IMG/VR virus record: IMGVR_UViG_3300025913_000005
Span: 1 to 62,698 of that record
Reading direction: 5' to 3' (one strand)
DNA length: 62,698 nucleotides
Origin: a virus
This document shows, one piece after another, positions 25,946 through 33,727 of the stretch. Position numbers and translations under genes: made by a program. Below the pieces are notes generated by a model. The model was not told the origin of the DNA. It ran no database searches and saw nothing but the letters and a program-made list of their open reading frames with translations. Position 1 is the stretch's first letter. The number at the start of each line of letters is the position of its first letter.

Positions 25946-26673
25946 GCAGGCTTGCGCCACCAGTTGCTGGTGCCCTCCTGAACGAAGCCGATATCGAGCA
26001 TCAGCGGTCCATAGTCTTTCTCGAAACGGTCGTTTCGCTCCAGGTGCATAGGCATTCCGCCATCAGGCCCGCTGCCGATCCCAAACGCATTCTGGCCCAG
26101 GAACCAGCCTCCAGGCTTTAGCGTCGTAAAGATCGCGCGCAGCCAGTCTTCGACTGCCAGAACGTGCTCAAGGAAGTCGAGCGAAACTATCGCGTCGAAA
26201 AGAGCTTCGCACTGCGCCAGCGCCTGCTTCGGCTCGTCGAACTGAAATAGGAATTCGCAGTTCCGTATTGCCATGCGCATAGTAGCGAAGTCTGCTGTGC
26301 GACTATTCGGCATGTCGTGGTAGGTCGAGGAAAATCCATCCTCGTGCAGCTTGATGTGCAGGTCGCCGATGCCATCACCCAGGCAGAGCACAGAATGCAC
26401 GCCTTTCGCGCGCAGGCCTTCGCTCACGCCTGCGATCATGCCCATATAGTTAAAGCCCCTATCCAGGTGATACGCGCTCAGCTCCCAGATGTAGGCGTCA
26501 GTCTGCCGGTACCACTGCAGAATGTCCTCGTCTGTTTGCGGGTTAACGCGCCGCCAGTCTTCGCTCACGCGCTCGTGATGAAAGCCGAAGCCCTTCGTTA
26601 GGTGATTCAGCGCGTCTGCTTCTGGCATGTCAAAATACATTGCCAGCTCTTTTGCTCGCTCTTGTGCTGTCAT
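25942..26673 (-). CDS. Class I SAM-dependent methyltransferase (243 aa)
   Basis: With ATG at 26673 (TAATG overlap) the SAM motif I is V-L-C-L-G-D-G-I-G-D-L (about 95-105) and motif IV-like F-D-A-I-V-S-L-D-F-L-E-H-V (about 159-171) is followed by L-K-P-G-G-W-F-L-G. It is the general SAM-methyltransferase fold. The substrate is not visible from the sequence; methylation of a sugar, of a base or of another glycan part are all open. It sits in the glycosyltransferase cassette. Confidence 0.85.
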   Translation of the reverse strand: MTAQERAKELAMYFDMPEADALNHLTKGFGFHHERVSEDWRRVNPQTDEDILQWYRQTDAYIWELSAYHLDRGFNYMGMIAGVSEGLRAKGVHSVLCLGDGIGDLHIKLHEDGFSSTYHDMPNSRTADFATMRMAIRNCEFLFQFDEPKQALAQCEALFDAIVSLDFLEHVLAVEDWLRAIFTTLKPGGWFLGQNAFGIGSGPDGGMPMHLERNDRFEKDYGPLMLDIGFVQEGTSNWWRKPA

Positions 26674-26885
26674 TATTCCTCGTACGGAGTGCAGAGTCTT
26701 AATACCTTCTCGCCAATCTCTGCCCATGCCTCATCTGTGCATGGGATTTCATCAGCTATTGACCACCATTCGTGCTCGTCGCCTTCCAGCTCCCCGAACA
26801 TGGGATTAGTGCCCCACCATGCGATAGTCCAGTCGCCACCGTACTCGTCTTCGTGGCGTACCCAATAGAATCCAGGCTCGCGCAT
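26673..26885 (-). CDS. Small Trp-rich protein (70 aa)
   Basis: ATG at 26885, one base after the stop of the membrane peptide. Sequence begins M-R-E-P-G-F-Y-W-V-R with several aromatic residues (W-T-I-A-W-W-G) and an acidic end. The pattern resembles small phage proteins with P-G-F-Y-W-V-R/K starts. Function unknown. Confidence 0.58.
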   Translation of the reverse strand: MREPGFYWVRHEDEYGGDWTIAWWGTNPMFGELEGDEHEWWSIADEIPCTDEAWAEIGEKVLRLCTPYEE

Positions 26886-26886
26886 T

Positions 26887-27048
26887 TCAGTTATCGCTCG
26901 CCTGCGCCGCAACGAATACAGCAGCGCATACAGCAGCGCCTCCGCAGATTCCAGCAACTACCTCCCACTCTTTGGCCGCTCCGTATCCGCAGCCGAATGC
27001 AAGCGCGAGTATGATAATCAGCCAGCCAGATATCCCCGCGAAATTCAT
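26887..27048 (-). CDS. Small membrane protein (53 aa)
   Basis: Frame from ATG 27048 (TAATG overlap with the SDR gene stop) to TGA at 26887. Residues 8-22 are hydrophobic (W-L-I-I-I-L-A-L-A-F) and a second hydrophobic run is at about 30-47 with three cysteines. Likely two transmembrane helices. Function unknown. Confidence 0.65.
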   Translation of the reverse strand: MNFAGISGWLIIILALAFGCGYGAAKEWEVVAGICGGAAVCAAVFVAAQASDN

Positions 27049-27962
27049 TAGCCGCGCGCCTCATATTCCGCTCTACAGCGCTCCAGGCTTTCGACGATAT
27101 CGGCGAAAGATCCCTCGCCTGCATACGTCGTATCGATTGGTCGAGGCGCAAGCCCCTCGAAGGAATCGTGGCTCACCGGCTCGACGTTCAAATCAGGCCG
27201 CAGGTAGCTGGCGAGAATATGCCGGTTCGTACGAAATGGTATGCCTACGTGAACTGGCGCGCACAGCGGGCCAGCAAGCACCGACTGCCAGAGAGTATGC
27301 GCGACCTGCCATGCAAACGACACGCTAAACCAGCGATCAGCAACCTGTCGCATAGCTGCGACCGTCTCGCCTTCGGCAACTACCTTGACTGGTGCCAGCA
27401 TCTGCTCGATTGGATTCTCTCGCCCAATGATGATCTTGCGCACGCCTAGAACGAAGGTCGGGCGTACGATTGTCCAATAGCCCGCTCCGCTCGTCATGAC
27501 TTCAGACTCGGCATGTAGTTTCTGCAGGCCGTACTGATTGACCGGCATGCGTGGCGACGTTGGCGAGTACGGCGCGCTGAAGGAAGCCATCATGCGCGGG
27601 TCTTTGATGCCTTCAGGCATTCCGCCGAAGACAGCCTGAGAACTCACCTGCACGAAGTGCTTTTTATTGAATCGGCAATAGTGCGCGAGGAAAGCAGGAA
27701 CCTCGACATTCACTAGCCGGTAAGCCTGCGGCGCGCGCTCGACCACATCAGGCCTGTTTTCGCCTGCAAGATTGATGATCGCATCAGGCTGCACCTTTTC
27801 GAGGCATTCGGCGAGCGCAGTACTGTCAGCCATATTCAGCGCTCGATAGCCCCAGGCCTCGTTGCCGTGCCTGCGCGTATAGACTGCCTCGATATCAGCA
27901 GGCTGCTGCGCCATCAAATGCTGCCCAATAATTCCGCCCGCTCCGATCACTAAGACCTTCAT
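27048..27962 (-). CDS. NAD-dependent epimerase/reductase, extended SDR (304 aa)
   Basis: N terminus M-K-V-L-V-I-G-A-G-G-I-I-G (G7, G9/G10, G13 nucleotide site) and catalytic Y144-x-x-x-K148 with S107/S108 upstream. This is the RmlD/dTDP-4-dehydrorhamnose reductase-like SDR type. It would act on nucleotide-linked sugars and fits with four glycosyltransferases in the same string. Product sugar is not predictable. Confidence 0.82.
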   Translation of the reverse strand: MKVLVIGAGGIIGQHLMAQQPADIEAVYTRRHGNEAWGYRALNMADSTALAECLEKVQPDAIINLAGENRPDVVERAPQAYRLVNVEVPAFLAHYCRFNKKHFVQVSSQAVFGGMPEGIKDPRMMASFSAPYSPTSPRMPVNQYGLQKLHAESEVMTSGAGYWTIVRPTFVLGVRKIIIGRENPIEQMLAPVKVVAEGETVAAMRQVADRWFSVSFAWQVAHTLWQSVLAGPLCAPVHVGIPFRTNRHILASYLRPDLNVEPVSHDSFEGLAPRPIDTTYAGEGSFADIVESLERCRAEYEARG

Positions 27963-28291
27963 AACTTATCCAGCTCCCCTTCGATCCATTCACGCTGTTT
28001 TATCAGCAACGCCTTGCGGTCAAGCCCGCGCTCTTTCAGAAGCGCTCGCCCCGCATCGGTAATGGCATATAGCGCGCAGTCGCCGGTATAGCCCATGCCT
28101 TCGTGCGTTCCTTCTTTCGTGCGCACGAGCAGGCCTTCGTCGCACATAGTCTGCAGCCAGCCTGGATCGCTGAAGGTCCATATCCAGCACCAGAGCGGCG
28201 CCAGATTCTCTGCCTCTATGCGCTCCTCGGTTTGAAGGATCATCAGCTTTCGATCTTCAGGAACCGGAGTCGGCTTAATCCGCTTGCTCAT
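27959..28291 (-). CDS. Small winged-helix-like protein (110 aa)
   Basis: A region with L-Q-T-M-C-D-E-G-L-L-V-R-T-K-E-G, Y-A-I-T-D-A-G-R-A-L-L resembles the recognition helix and wing of MarR/PadR-type or other small winged-helix proteins (D-A-G-R-A-L-L is typical). Start and end overlap neighbours by 4 bases. It could be a regulator of the cassette, but no operator is visible. Confidence 0.5.
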   Translation of the reverse strand: MSKRIKPTPVPEDRKLMILQTEERIEAENLAPLWCWIWTFSDPGWLQTMCDEGLLVRTKEGTHEGMGYTGDCALYAITDAGRALLKERGLDRKALLIKQREWIEGELDKL

Positions 28292-29097
28292 TTCAGGCGC
28301 GCCTCAATCTGCTTTCGATAGTCGGGGTCTTGCGGATTCGGAGGCATGCCCCACTTCGCGCGCAGAAGGCGGTGGTTAGGCCAGATGTCGCCTGCAGCTG
28401 TAGGCAGGCCTCGAAACGTGCTCTGCAGGCTGCTGTGGTCGACGAAGCAGCCATCGTGAACGGCAACGCGCAGGCCTGCTGCCTCGACCTGCATGCAGAA
28501 GTCGCGATCGTCAGAGCCGTATGCCGTGTATCGCTCGTCTAGGCCGTACGTAAAGCGAGGATCGAGCAGCGCCTGATTGCTCAATATCTCAAGCGTGCGG
28601 CGCGGGATGTAGACGCAGACGAAGGCGATATGCTCGACGAAGCGCAGGCCCACCGAATCATCGAACTTTGGCGACTTCAAATCTACGAAGCGGCGATGCT
28701 GCAGAGGCTGGCCTGTCAGGTCAGTAGTTGCACCAATGCAGCCTATTGTCGGCTCTTCGATGCAGACCTGCTCCAGCAGGCTGAACCCGCCAGGAGACGT
28801 TAGCAGCGCGTCGTCGTTCAGGATTACGTAGCCTGTCGGCGGTTCTCTTTTTTTATCCCATCCGCGAAACCAGACATCAGCTGCCAGGATGCCCCAGTTA
28901 ACGTTGCGCGCATAGACGAATGGCTTATGGCCGGAAACGATATTGATACGCTGGCAGAACTTCGCCTGATCGATTCCCTGCTGGTCGAGGCCATCATCTA
29001 CGATCACTATCGGGCAGGTTGGCTCGTGCTTTCGCAGCGCTGTCAGGCACGGTATCAGGTTCGATGCGGTCTTCGTCGGTATGATTACTGCGAACAT
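28288..29097 (-). CDS. Glycosyltransferase, family 2-like (269 aa)
   Basis: V-I-V-D-D-G (D34-D35) and V-I-L-N-D-D-A-L-L-T (D95-D96) followed by G-F-S-L-L-E are GT2 metal-site features; a later S-D-D-R-D-F-C-M-Q-V-E-A-A-G-L is the typical E/D-D-x-D-F region. Third glycosyltransferase of the cassette. Confidence 0.82.
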   Translation of the reverse strand: MFAVIIPTKTASNLIPCLTALRKHEPTCPIVIVDDGLDQQGIDQAKFCQRINIVSGHKPFVYARNVNWGILAADVWFRGWDKKREPPTGYVILNDDALLTSPGGFSLLEQVCIEEPTIGCIGATTDLTGQPLQHRRFVDLKSPKFDDSVGLRFVEHIAFVCVYIPRRTLEILSNQALLDPRFTYGLDERYTAYGSDDRDFCMQVEAAGLRVAVHDGCFVDHSSLQSTFRGLPTAAGDIWPNHRLLRAKWGMPPNPQDPDYRKQIEARLK

Positions 29098-29369
29098 GGC
29101 ACCTCCTGCCCAGGCTTAGAGTCTTTGAGTTTCCAGACATGCCTTCCATCTGAATGCCATGCGCCATCAAGCGATTCGGGGACTTCCTCTTGAATGCCGA
29201 ACCAAAATTCTGCGCGGGCATTCGATATCAATCTGCACATGGCTGCAATTTCGTCGACCGTTCTGGCCTTTTGCCACCAACGTGCCCGCATGAATGCTTC
29301 AAACGAATTCTCTAATCGAGTGAAGTATTCAAACCTAACAGCGCTCGCTCGCGAAAGCCTGAATTTCAT
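29085..29369 (-). CDS. Hypothetical protein (94 aa)
   Basis: Helical start rich in Arg and Phe (R-F-E-Y-F-T-R-L-E-N-S-F), then a tryptophan-rich end. Overlaps the methyltransferase stop and the glycosyltransferase start. No family recognised. Confidence 0.5.
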   Translation of the reverse strand: MKFRLSRASAVRFEYFTRLENSFEAFMRARWWQKARTVDEIAAMCRLISNARAEFWFGIQEEVPESLDGAWHSDGRHVWKLKDSKPGQEVPCSQ

Positions 29370-29923
29370 TTCACGGCCTCCAGCACTGCTCGAATCTTGT
29401 AAACCTGCTCGCGGGGGTCTTCTCCGTTAGACGGATGCTCTGTCAGCGCCAGCACCTTAAAGCGCGCCGTGATTCCGTACGCATCGCCTAAGCGCTCGCG
29501 AGCGAACGCGCCATGCTCGAAGTATTTGAACGTCGACAGGCAGTAAGGCGAAACGTGCGTAGGATCTTGGAAGTAACCGACGCCTTTCGCCGCATTCGGC
29601 GTTTCGATCGTCGCTCGCCCGCCAGGAATCAGGACGCGATGCAATTCGTTCATGAAATGGATTCGGCCTGACGTCCATCTTCGATTCATCAAAGGCCCGA
29701 GTGCCGTATTCTTTACGTGATACTCGCGAATCGCATCAGGGATATGCTCGCAGACGTCGTAAGCCAGGATATCCTCGACCATCGAATCAGACCACGGCCA
29801 CTGCTCTGAAAGGTCTACTCTGCGCGCTTCTACTGCGCCGCATACAGCGCAAGGCTGCGGTGCAATGTCGACGCAGGTGTAACCGTCTATGTGGCGATCG
29901 CTCGCGCCGAGATTTATTTTCAT
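29366..29923 (-). CDS. Class I SAM-dependent methyltransferase-like protein (185 aa)
   Basis: Starts M-K-I-N-L-G-A-S-D-R, has a D-V-C-E-H-I-P region and a late L-I-P-G-G-R-A-T-I-E-T-P, as in small phage methyltransferases of type 11. The SAM motif is shortened at the very N terminus. Together with the 25942 gene it is the second methyltransferase of the cassette. Substrate unknown. Confidence 0.75.
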   Translation of the reverse strand: MKINLGASDRHIDGYTCVDIAPQPCAVCGAVEARRVDLSEQWPWSDSMVEDILAYDVCEHIPDAIREYHVKNTALGPLMNRRWTSGRIHFMNELHRVLIPGGRATIETPNAAKGVGYFQDPTHVSPYCLSTFKYFEHGAFARERLGDAYGITARFKVLALTEHPSNGEDPREQVYKIRAVLEAVK

Positions 29924-30144
29924 ATCCCGAAGCCTCGCGTTAGGAAATCTTTCGAGACGAACTTTCCGTATACGCAGCTACCCTGCCGGTGCGCGATGCG
30001 GATATTGCGCAGCTTGATAGCGCCAGGACTGCGAGGGTGCAGCGGCTTTGGCTTAACGCGCCCTCCAAGCTCTGCCTCGGCTGGCTTACCGCACCAGCAG
30101 GTACGATCTGCCGTCAGGTGATTCTTGCTGCATAGTCTTATCAT
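29920..30144 (-). CDS. Small zinc-ribbon protein (74 aa)
   Basis: Begins with C-S-K-N-H...C-W-C-G-K, a two-cysteine-pair site, then basic tail. Function unknown. Overlaps neighbours. Confidence 0.5.
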   Translation of the reverse strand: MIRLCSKNHLTADRTCWCGKPAEAELGGRVKPKPLHPRSPGAIKLRNIRIAHRQGSCVYGKFVSKDFLTRGFGI

Positions 30145-30398
30145 TTCTTCCTTTTCGCCTTTCGCTTTTTAGCTGGGATAGAGGCTGCAGAGATACCTTT
30201 CGAGATCAGGCTGTACACATGGCTAAACCTGTGCGCATCTGCGCATCCCGCGAAGTGGCTCAGCATCGGAGGCGAGCATTTCAGCATCGCCCCCTTGCAG
30301 CAGATGCATCTCTCGTTAAACACCTCAGGCTGCAGCACTCTGTAAACTTCTTCTAGCGCCGCGCGCTCTATGCGCACCGTTCGCGATGGTAGCCTCAT
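30141..30398 (-). CDS. Small zinc-binding protein (85 aa)
   Basis: ATG at 30398 overlaps the stop of the glycosyltransferase by ATGA. The peptide has C-I-C-C-K-G...C-S-P-P-M...C-A-D-A-H, and ends with a strongly basic K-K-R-K-A-K-R-K-K. Zinc- and nucleic-acid-binding features. Function unknown. Confidence 0.55.
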   Translation of the reverse strand: MRLPSRTVRIERAALEEVYRVLQPEVFNERCICCKGAMLKCSPPMLSHFAGCADAHRFSHVYSLISKGISAASIPAKKRKAKRKK

Positions 30399-31270
30399 AG
30401 CGCCATCACTGTTTTGCAAAAGCTGTCCCATTCAGGCACGCGCCGATAAGGGCCTGCAGGATTGTGAAGGTTGATCGAATAGCCGAGCATCTGCGTATTG
30501 CCGCCGTGGATGCTGGCTACCATGCGAGCCTCGTAACCATCCTGCATCAGGTATCGCTTTAGCAGCTGCAGGCGCGCGTCGTCCCGAACGCTCGATACTG
30601 CCTTAATCTCAAGCCCGCTCTGCCAGCAGATGTCTTCGCAGGCAGATTGAGAATTGCCGACTTCGGGCAGGTGCGGGAAGGTCTTGCGCTCCCACGTCTG
30701 GCGCCAGTACATCAGCGTCGTTCCTGGAACGTTCAGGCGCGATGGGCGCGAGAACAGATAGGCCTCGTTAACGTATCCCTCGACCGACTCGCCCTGATTC
30801 GCATATGGATAGCCTGGGATTTCGAGCACCTGCGTTTCGCTGTTACGATCGCGCCTGCCAACGTACTTGCGCGAATCCCAGAAAAGCAGATCGCTGTATC
30901 CGACCGCATCAGCGCCAGAGGCCTGGAGTAGCGCGACCTGCTCAGCAATACGCTGCGGCCCGCTCCAGTCGTCATCGTCGAAGTGAACGAAGATATCGGG
31001 CTTGCCGAGCGGCGTAACATCCATCATTCCGAGCGCGAGGTTTCGCAGTTCGCCGATAGATACCTGCTCGACAGGCTTATCGTTTACCTGGAGCACGTAC
31101 CAGACGGTTTCGTTATGATCAGCGCGCAGGCCGCATGGCTGCTTTCCGCTGTCGAGGATAAATAGCACTTTGTTCTGGTACGTCTGCGACCTGAAGCTGC
31201 GCACTGCGCGCTGCAGCATTTCAGGACGGTCGCGCGTCAAGCACAACGCAGCCACTAATGGATCTTTCAT
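30395..31270 (-). CDS. Glycosyltransferase, family 2-like (291 aa)
   Basis: Opening A-A-L-C-L-T-R-D-R-P-E-M-L-Q-R, then H-F-D-D-D-D-W (97-102) as the D-x-D metal site, and C-E-D-I-C-W-Q near residue 222, as in GT2 enzymes. Fourth glycosyltransferase and the first gene of the cassette as transcribed. A ribosome site AAAGG precedes its ATG at 31270. Confidence 0.86.
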   Translation of the reverse strand: MKDPLVAALCLTRDRPEMLQRAVRSFRSQTYQNKVLFILDSGKQPCGLRADHNETVWYVLQVNDKPVEQVSIGELRNLALGMMDVTPLGKPDIFVHFDDDDWSGPQRIAEQVALLQASGADAVGYSDLLFWDSRKYVGRRDRNSETQVLEIPGYPYANQGESVEGYVNEAYLFSRPSRLNVPGTTLMYWRQTWERKTFPHLPEVGNSQSACEDICWQSGLEIKAVSSVRDDARLQLLKRYLMQDGYEARMVASIHGGNTQMLGYSINLHNPAGPYRRVPEWDSFCKTVMAL

Positions 31271-31283
31271 GATGGACCTTTCT

Positions 31284-31454
31284 TTACCAGCAGAAGCTTT
31301 TCCTGCGCTGCTCGGCTGGCTGCTCTTCCTGCAGTTGCTGCGCGCATCGCCGGTCTAGCTCTTCGTCGCTGATCTCTGGCGCGAATTCGCCGCGCTCGTT
31401 AGTTCGTGTTCTCGGCCTGCCGCGCCGCTTCTTTTGCTCTTGCTTCCCTTGCAT
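31284..31454 (-). CDS. AT-hook-like small protein (56 aa)
   Basis: Contains K-K-R-R-G-R-P-R-T-R, an AT-hook minor-groove DNA-binding motif, then an acidic helix. The ATG at 31454 is inside the end of the 31399-31710 gene (56-base overlap, different frame). A small DNA-binding regulator is plausible. Confidence 0.5.
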   Translation of the reverse strand: MQGKQEQKKRRGRPRTRTNERGEFAPEISDEELDRRCAQQLQEEQPAEQRRKSFCW

Positions 31455-31710
31455 CGATTCTTGCCCTCGCCTCATTGCGCTTTTTAATCAGAAAAGCTAT
31501 CAGCTTAATACGCAGCCTCATCAAAGCAAACTTGACTGCTACCCAGGCTAGCCCTAAAACCAGAGGCACTAAAGCAGCAGGTCCAAGGATTACAGTGAAC
31601 AGCAGAACTCCAGGCGAGCGCAGCGCCTTTTCAGGGATCGTAAGCATGAACCCTACAGCTGCGCAGCATCCGCACAGCAGCCAGATCGCCAGCTGAAGGT
31701 TAGGAGTCAC
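31399..31710 (-). CDS. Membrane protein with helical tail (103 aa)
   Basis: GTG start at 31710. A hydrophobic segment (residues 7-22) and a second (about 33-55) precede a charged, Ala-rich helix. Inner membrane location likely, function unknown. Holin-like features (short, two helices, charged tail) exist but the position is not near the endolysin. Confidence 0.55.
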   Translation of the reverse strand: MTPNLQLAIWLLCGCCAAVGFMLTIPEKALRSPGVLLFTVILGPAALVPLVLGLAWVAVKFALMRLRIKLIAFLIKKRNEARARIDAREARAKEAARQAENTN

Positions 31711-31850
31711 TTACGCCCTACGCTTTTACCTGCATGCTCCAGGAAGCAGCCGAGCGCCCACAGCGCCCAGAATGAAGCGAACCCAGGCTGCTGATAGTAG
31801 ACCGACAGTCCGCAGCAGACGCTGCAGATGAAACCGGTAACGTAGCTCAC
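31707..31850 (-). CDS. Small membrane protein (47 aa)
   Basis: Frame from GTG 31850 (GTGA overlap with the 31847 gene) to TGA at 31707. Peptide has two cysteines in C-S-V-C-C and a tryptophan-rich hydrophobic middle. Too short to class further; overlaps with its neighbours support it as a real gene. Confidence 0.55.
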   Translation of the reverse strand: MSYVTGFICSVCCGLSVYYQQPGFASFWALWALGCFLEHAGKSVGRK

Positions 31851-32044
31851 GCGCGAGGCCTCCTGCCATGCGCAAGCTGGCCGCAGTAGTCGAGCATCGC
31901 ATATGCCTCTGCCAGCGTCGGCGCAGATACTTCAATTTCGCCAAGCCTGATCGTATAAGCGCTCTGCTTCTTCCGTAATCCTCCGACGAAAGCAACGAAC
32001 GCACCGAGCGCGCCAGCATAAAACCACATCGGGATATCTCTCAC
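31847..32044 (-). CDS. Small membrane-anchored protein (65 aa)
   Basis: A hydrophobic stretch (about residues 6-22) precedes a beta-rich region (Y-T-I-R-L-G-E-I-E-V) and an Arg-rich end. Overlaps the next gene by 4 bases. Function unknown. Confidence 0.55.
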   Translation of the reverse strand: MRDIPMWFYAGALGAFVAFVGGLRKKQSAYTIRLGEIEVSAPTLAEAYAMLDYCGQLAHGRRPRA

Positions 32045-32214
32045 CTGCTCGCCACTCCATACGAAGCGACAGCCAGCATAGCCAGCGCGCCAGCCCAGGC
32101 ATTGCCAGAGGCCTGCTTCAGCAGCGCCTGCACGCCAGCATCAGAAAGAACCGCAACGGCCAGCACCACGAAAGCGCAGCCGCAAAGAATATTAGCCATT
32201 CGGTGAAAGGTCAT
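32041..32214 (-). CDS. Small two-helix membrane protein (57 aa)
   Basis: ATG 32214 preferred (M-T-F-H-R-M-A-N-I-L). Two hydrophobic segments at about 6-24 and 38-53. Part of a group of four tiny membrane proteins at 31.4-32.2 kb. Function unknown. Confidence 0.55.
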   Translation of the reverse strand: MTFHRMANILCGCAFVVLAVAVLSDAGVQALLKQASGNAWAGALAMLAVASYGVASR

Positions 32215-32277
32215 GCTTCGATGCTCGCTTGTTAGTGCTGCCATTCCTATTAGGAGTTTCCTTTACTCCAGTACCCG

Positions 32278-32412
32278 CTATCGCAGCATCGCCTGACAGC
32301 GCGGGCATTTCCTCGCGCCGCCTTCTTTTCTGGTTGCCCATTCATGCTTACAGTTTCCGCATTTGGCGAGTTCCATTTGGCCCGCTTTGCGGATCTTGAC
32401 CTTCGCGACCAT
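32278..32412 (-). CDS. Small zinc-ribbon protein (44 aa)
   Basis: Frame from ATG 32412 to TAG 32278 reads C-G-N-C-K-H-E-W...C-P-R-C-Q-A, a compact zinc ribbon. It is the first gene after a minus-strand promoter (TTGACG, 17 bases, TACGAT) and heads the genes that run left. It may bind DNA. A longer alternative frame at 32250-32450 is a shadow. Confidence 0.65.
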   Translation of the reverse strand: MVAKVKIRKAGQMELAKCGNCKHEWATRKEGGARKCPRCQAMLR

Positions 32413-32421
32413 TCGCAGGCA

Positions 32422-32450
32422 ATCGTACCGCAATACCGTACAATCGTCAA
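32422..32450 (-). promoter_or_regulatory. Minus-strand promoter TTGACG-17-TACGAT
   Basis: On the minus strand TTGACG (32450-32445) and TACGAT (32427-32422) are exactly 17 bases apart, and the ATG at 32412 is 9 bases on. The -35 overlaps the plus-strand start site of the divergent gene. Confidence 0.6.
32439..32444 (+). promoter_or_regulatory. -10 hexamer TACAAT, leaderless type
   Basis: TACAAT is followed by 6 bases and the ATG at 32451. It overlaps the -35 of the minus-strand promoter, so the two promoters interfere with or exclude each other. Confidence 0.5.
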
Positions 32451-32972
32451 ATGGTCGAACTAGAATTCTCGACGGCTGATATGCAGCGACTGCAGGTAAT
32501 GGCCTCTGCCTTCTCGAATAAGCCGAAAGAATCCAGCAATCTGGTTTGTGGCGATACTGATTACCGCTGCCAGTTTCGCGGGCTTATGGTCGAGGCTGCG
32601 CTGTCGCGATACTTTCAGGTGCCATTCAGAAAGAAAGTACTGCGTCGCGGCGATAAGCACGCGCCTGATATATGGATCTTCGGCAGGCCTTGCGAGGTAA
32701 AGAGCGTTCGATTCCTGCCTGCGATCGCCAAGCTAAACAGCGCAGACGAGCTGCCGGAAACGTCAGAGTTTCTGATCGTCGGTTACGTGAACGTGCCGAA
32801 GCGCCTCGTTAAGCTCGGATGGTTCGTGACGCGCGAGGAGTTCTTTACCGGTCACCATATGCAGAACTTCGGCAACCGACCGCAGCGTCTCTGCATGGAT
32901 CAGCAGCGTATGCGCCCTATCGAGCAATTCGAGGCTTACTGCAAGGCGTTTCCGGCTAAGGTACTGGTGTAA
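32451..32972 (+). CDS. PD-(D/E)XK-type nuclease-like protein (173 aa)
   Basis: E48 in G-L-M-V-E-A-A, D73 in A-P-D-I-W-I-F and E82-V-K84 in C-E-V-K-S are the spacing of the PD-(D/E)XK nuclease core (E...D...E-x-K). This family covers restriction-like and resolvase-like nucleases. Substrate unknown. It opens a plus-strand gene group (32.45-33.9 kb) inserted against the surrounding minus-strand genes. Confidence 0.62.
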   Translation: MVELEFSTADMQRLQVMASAFSNKPKESSNLVCGDTDYRCQFRGLMVEAALSRYFQVPFRKKVLRRGDKHAPDIWIFGRPCEVKSVRFLPAIAKLNSADELPETSEFLIVGYVNVPKRLVKLGWFVTREEFFTGHHMQNFGNRPQRLCMDQQRMRPIEQFEAYCKAFPAKVLV

Positions 32973-33053
32973 GGAATCTACCTTAATGCGCAAACTATTA
33001 GCGCGAGGTACATTTAGATCACCCGCCACCAACGGGTGAAAGAGGAAACGAAA

Positions 33054-33377
33054 ATGAAACAGACCACTACTGCGAAGGAATACTGCTTTACGCCGAAGAC
33101 GCGCTTAGCCTTCTGCGCGACCTGCAAGAATGTTTACGTATTCGAGGCTGATGCGGTGCAGGCCCATATCGAATACGTCGACGGCAAGCGTACCTGGATC
33201 ACGAACAACGGCACGCCTTTAGCGTGCTCGCTGGGGCATACAGGCTTGACGCAGACGACGCGAGTCAGCGCCGCAGACCGGCGCGAGTTGGCAACTGGCT
33301 CAATTGTCACCGATTACAGGCTTGAGTACGTTCGCAAGCGCGCAGCCGAAAAGCTGGAAAGGCAGGCGCGCGCATGA
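33054..33377 (+). CDS. Zinc-binding small protein (107 aa)
   Basis: ATG at 33054 has an AGAGGA ribosome site 7 bases upstream. The peptide has C-A-T-C-K-N...C-S-L-G-H and a basic helical tail (R-K-R-A-A-E-K-L-E-R). Function unknown. Confidence 0.65.
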   Translation: MKQTTTAKEYCFTPKTRLAFCATCKNVYVFEADAVQAHIEYVDGKRTWITNNGTPLACSLGHTGLTQTTRVSAADRRELATGSIVTDYRLEYVRKRAAEKLERQARA

Positions 33378-33556
33378 CGCGCCGACAGCAAGACATCATC
33401 GAAGGCCTTGCAGAAGCTCGACGCAAGGCCCTGGCCGCAGGCTACAATCGCGAGGCAGTCGAGGCCACGATAGAGACGGTTATCGACTCGCTCGCCGAAT
33501 CCTGCAGCATCTACGCGGCAGAGGTTAAAGACGCGATCTTTGGGGAGGATCGGTAA
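33374..33556 (+). CDS. Small helical protein (60 aa)
   Basis: Starts as ATGA overlap with the previous stop. Short helix-helix peptide (R-R-Q-Q-D-I-I-E-G-L-A-E-A). Function unknown. Confidence 0.62.
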   Translation: MTRRQQDIIEGLAEARRKALAAGYNREAVEATIETVIDSLAESCSIYAAEVKDAIFGEDR

Positions 33557-33727
33557 ATGCGCGAGTATACGATTCAGTTTTCAGTTTCTGATGCAGAGGC
33601 CTGCACGTATTTATTCGAGGTTATACGGCATCGCGAGATCATTTTTCACTCTGTAGATTGTCTGGTTCCAGGCCTCGCTGCCTGCAATGACGCCATCGCG
33701 AAGGACTTCAGCGAAGATCCGTTATGA
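33557..33727 (+). CDS. Small hypothetical protein (56 aa)
   Basis: Frame from ATG 33557, directly after the previous stop, to TGA 33725-33727, which overlaps the next ATG. Beta-start (Y-T-I-Q-F-S-V) and helical end. Function unknown. Confidence 0.6.
   Translation: MREYTIQFSVSDAEACTYLFEVIRHREIIFHSVDCLVPGLAACNDAIAKDFSEDPL

Noticed and set aside
32250-32450. 66-codon minus-strand frame over the zinc-ribbon gene
   Set aside because: The shorter frame 32278-32412 has a four-cysteine ribbon and a promoter; the longer one has no motif and covers the promoter.
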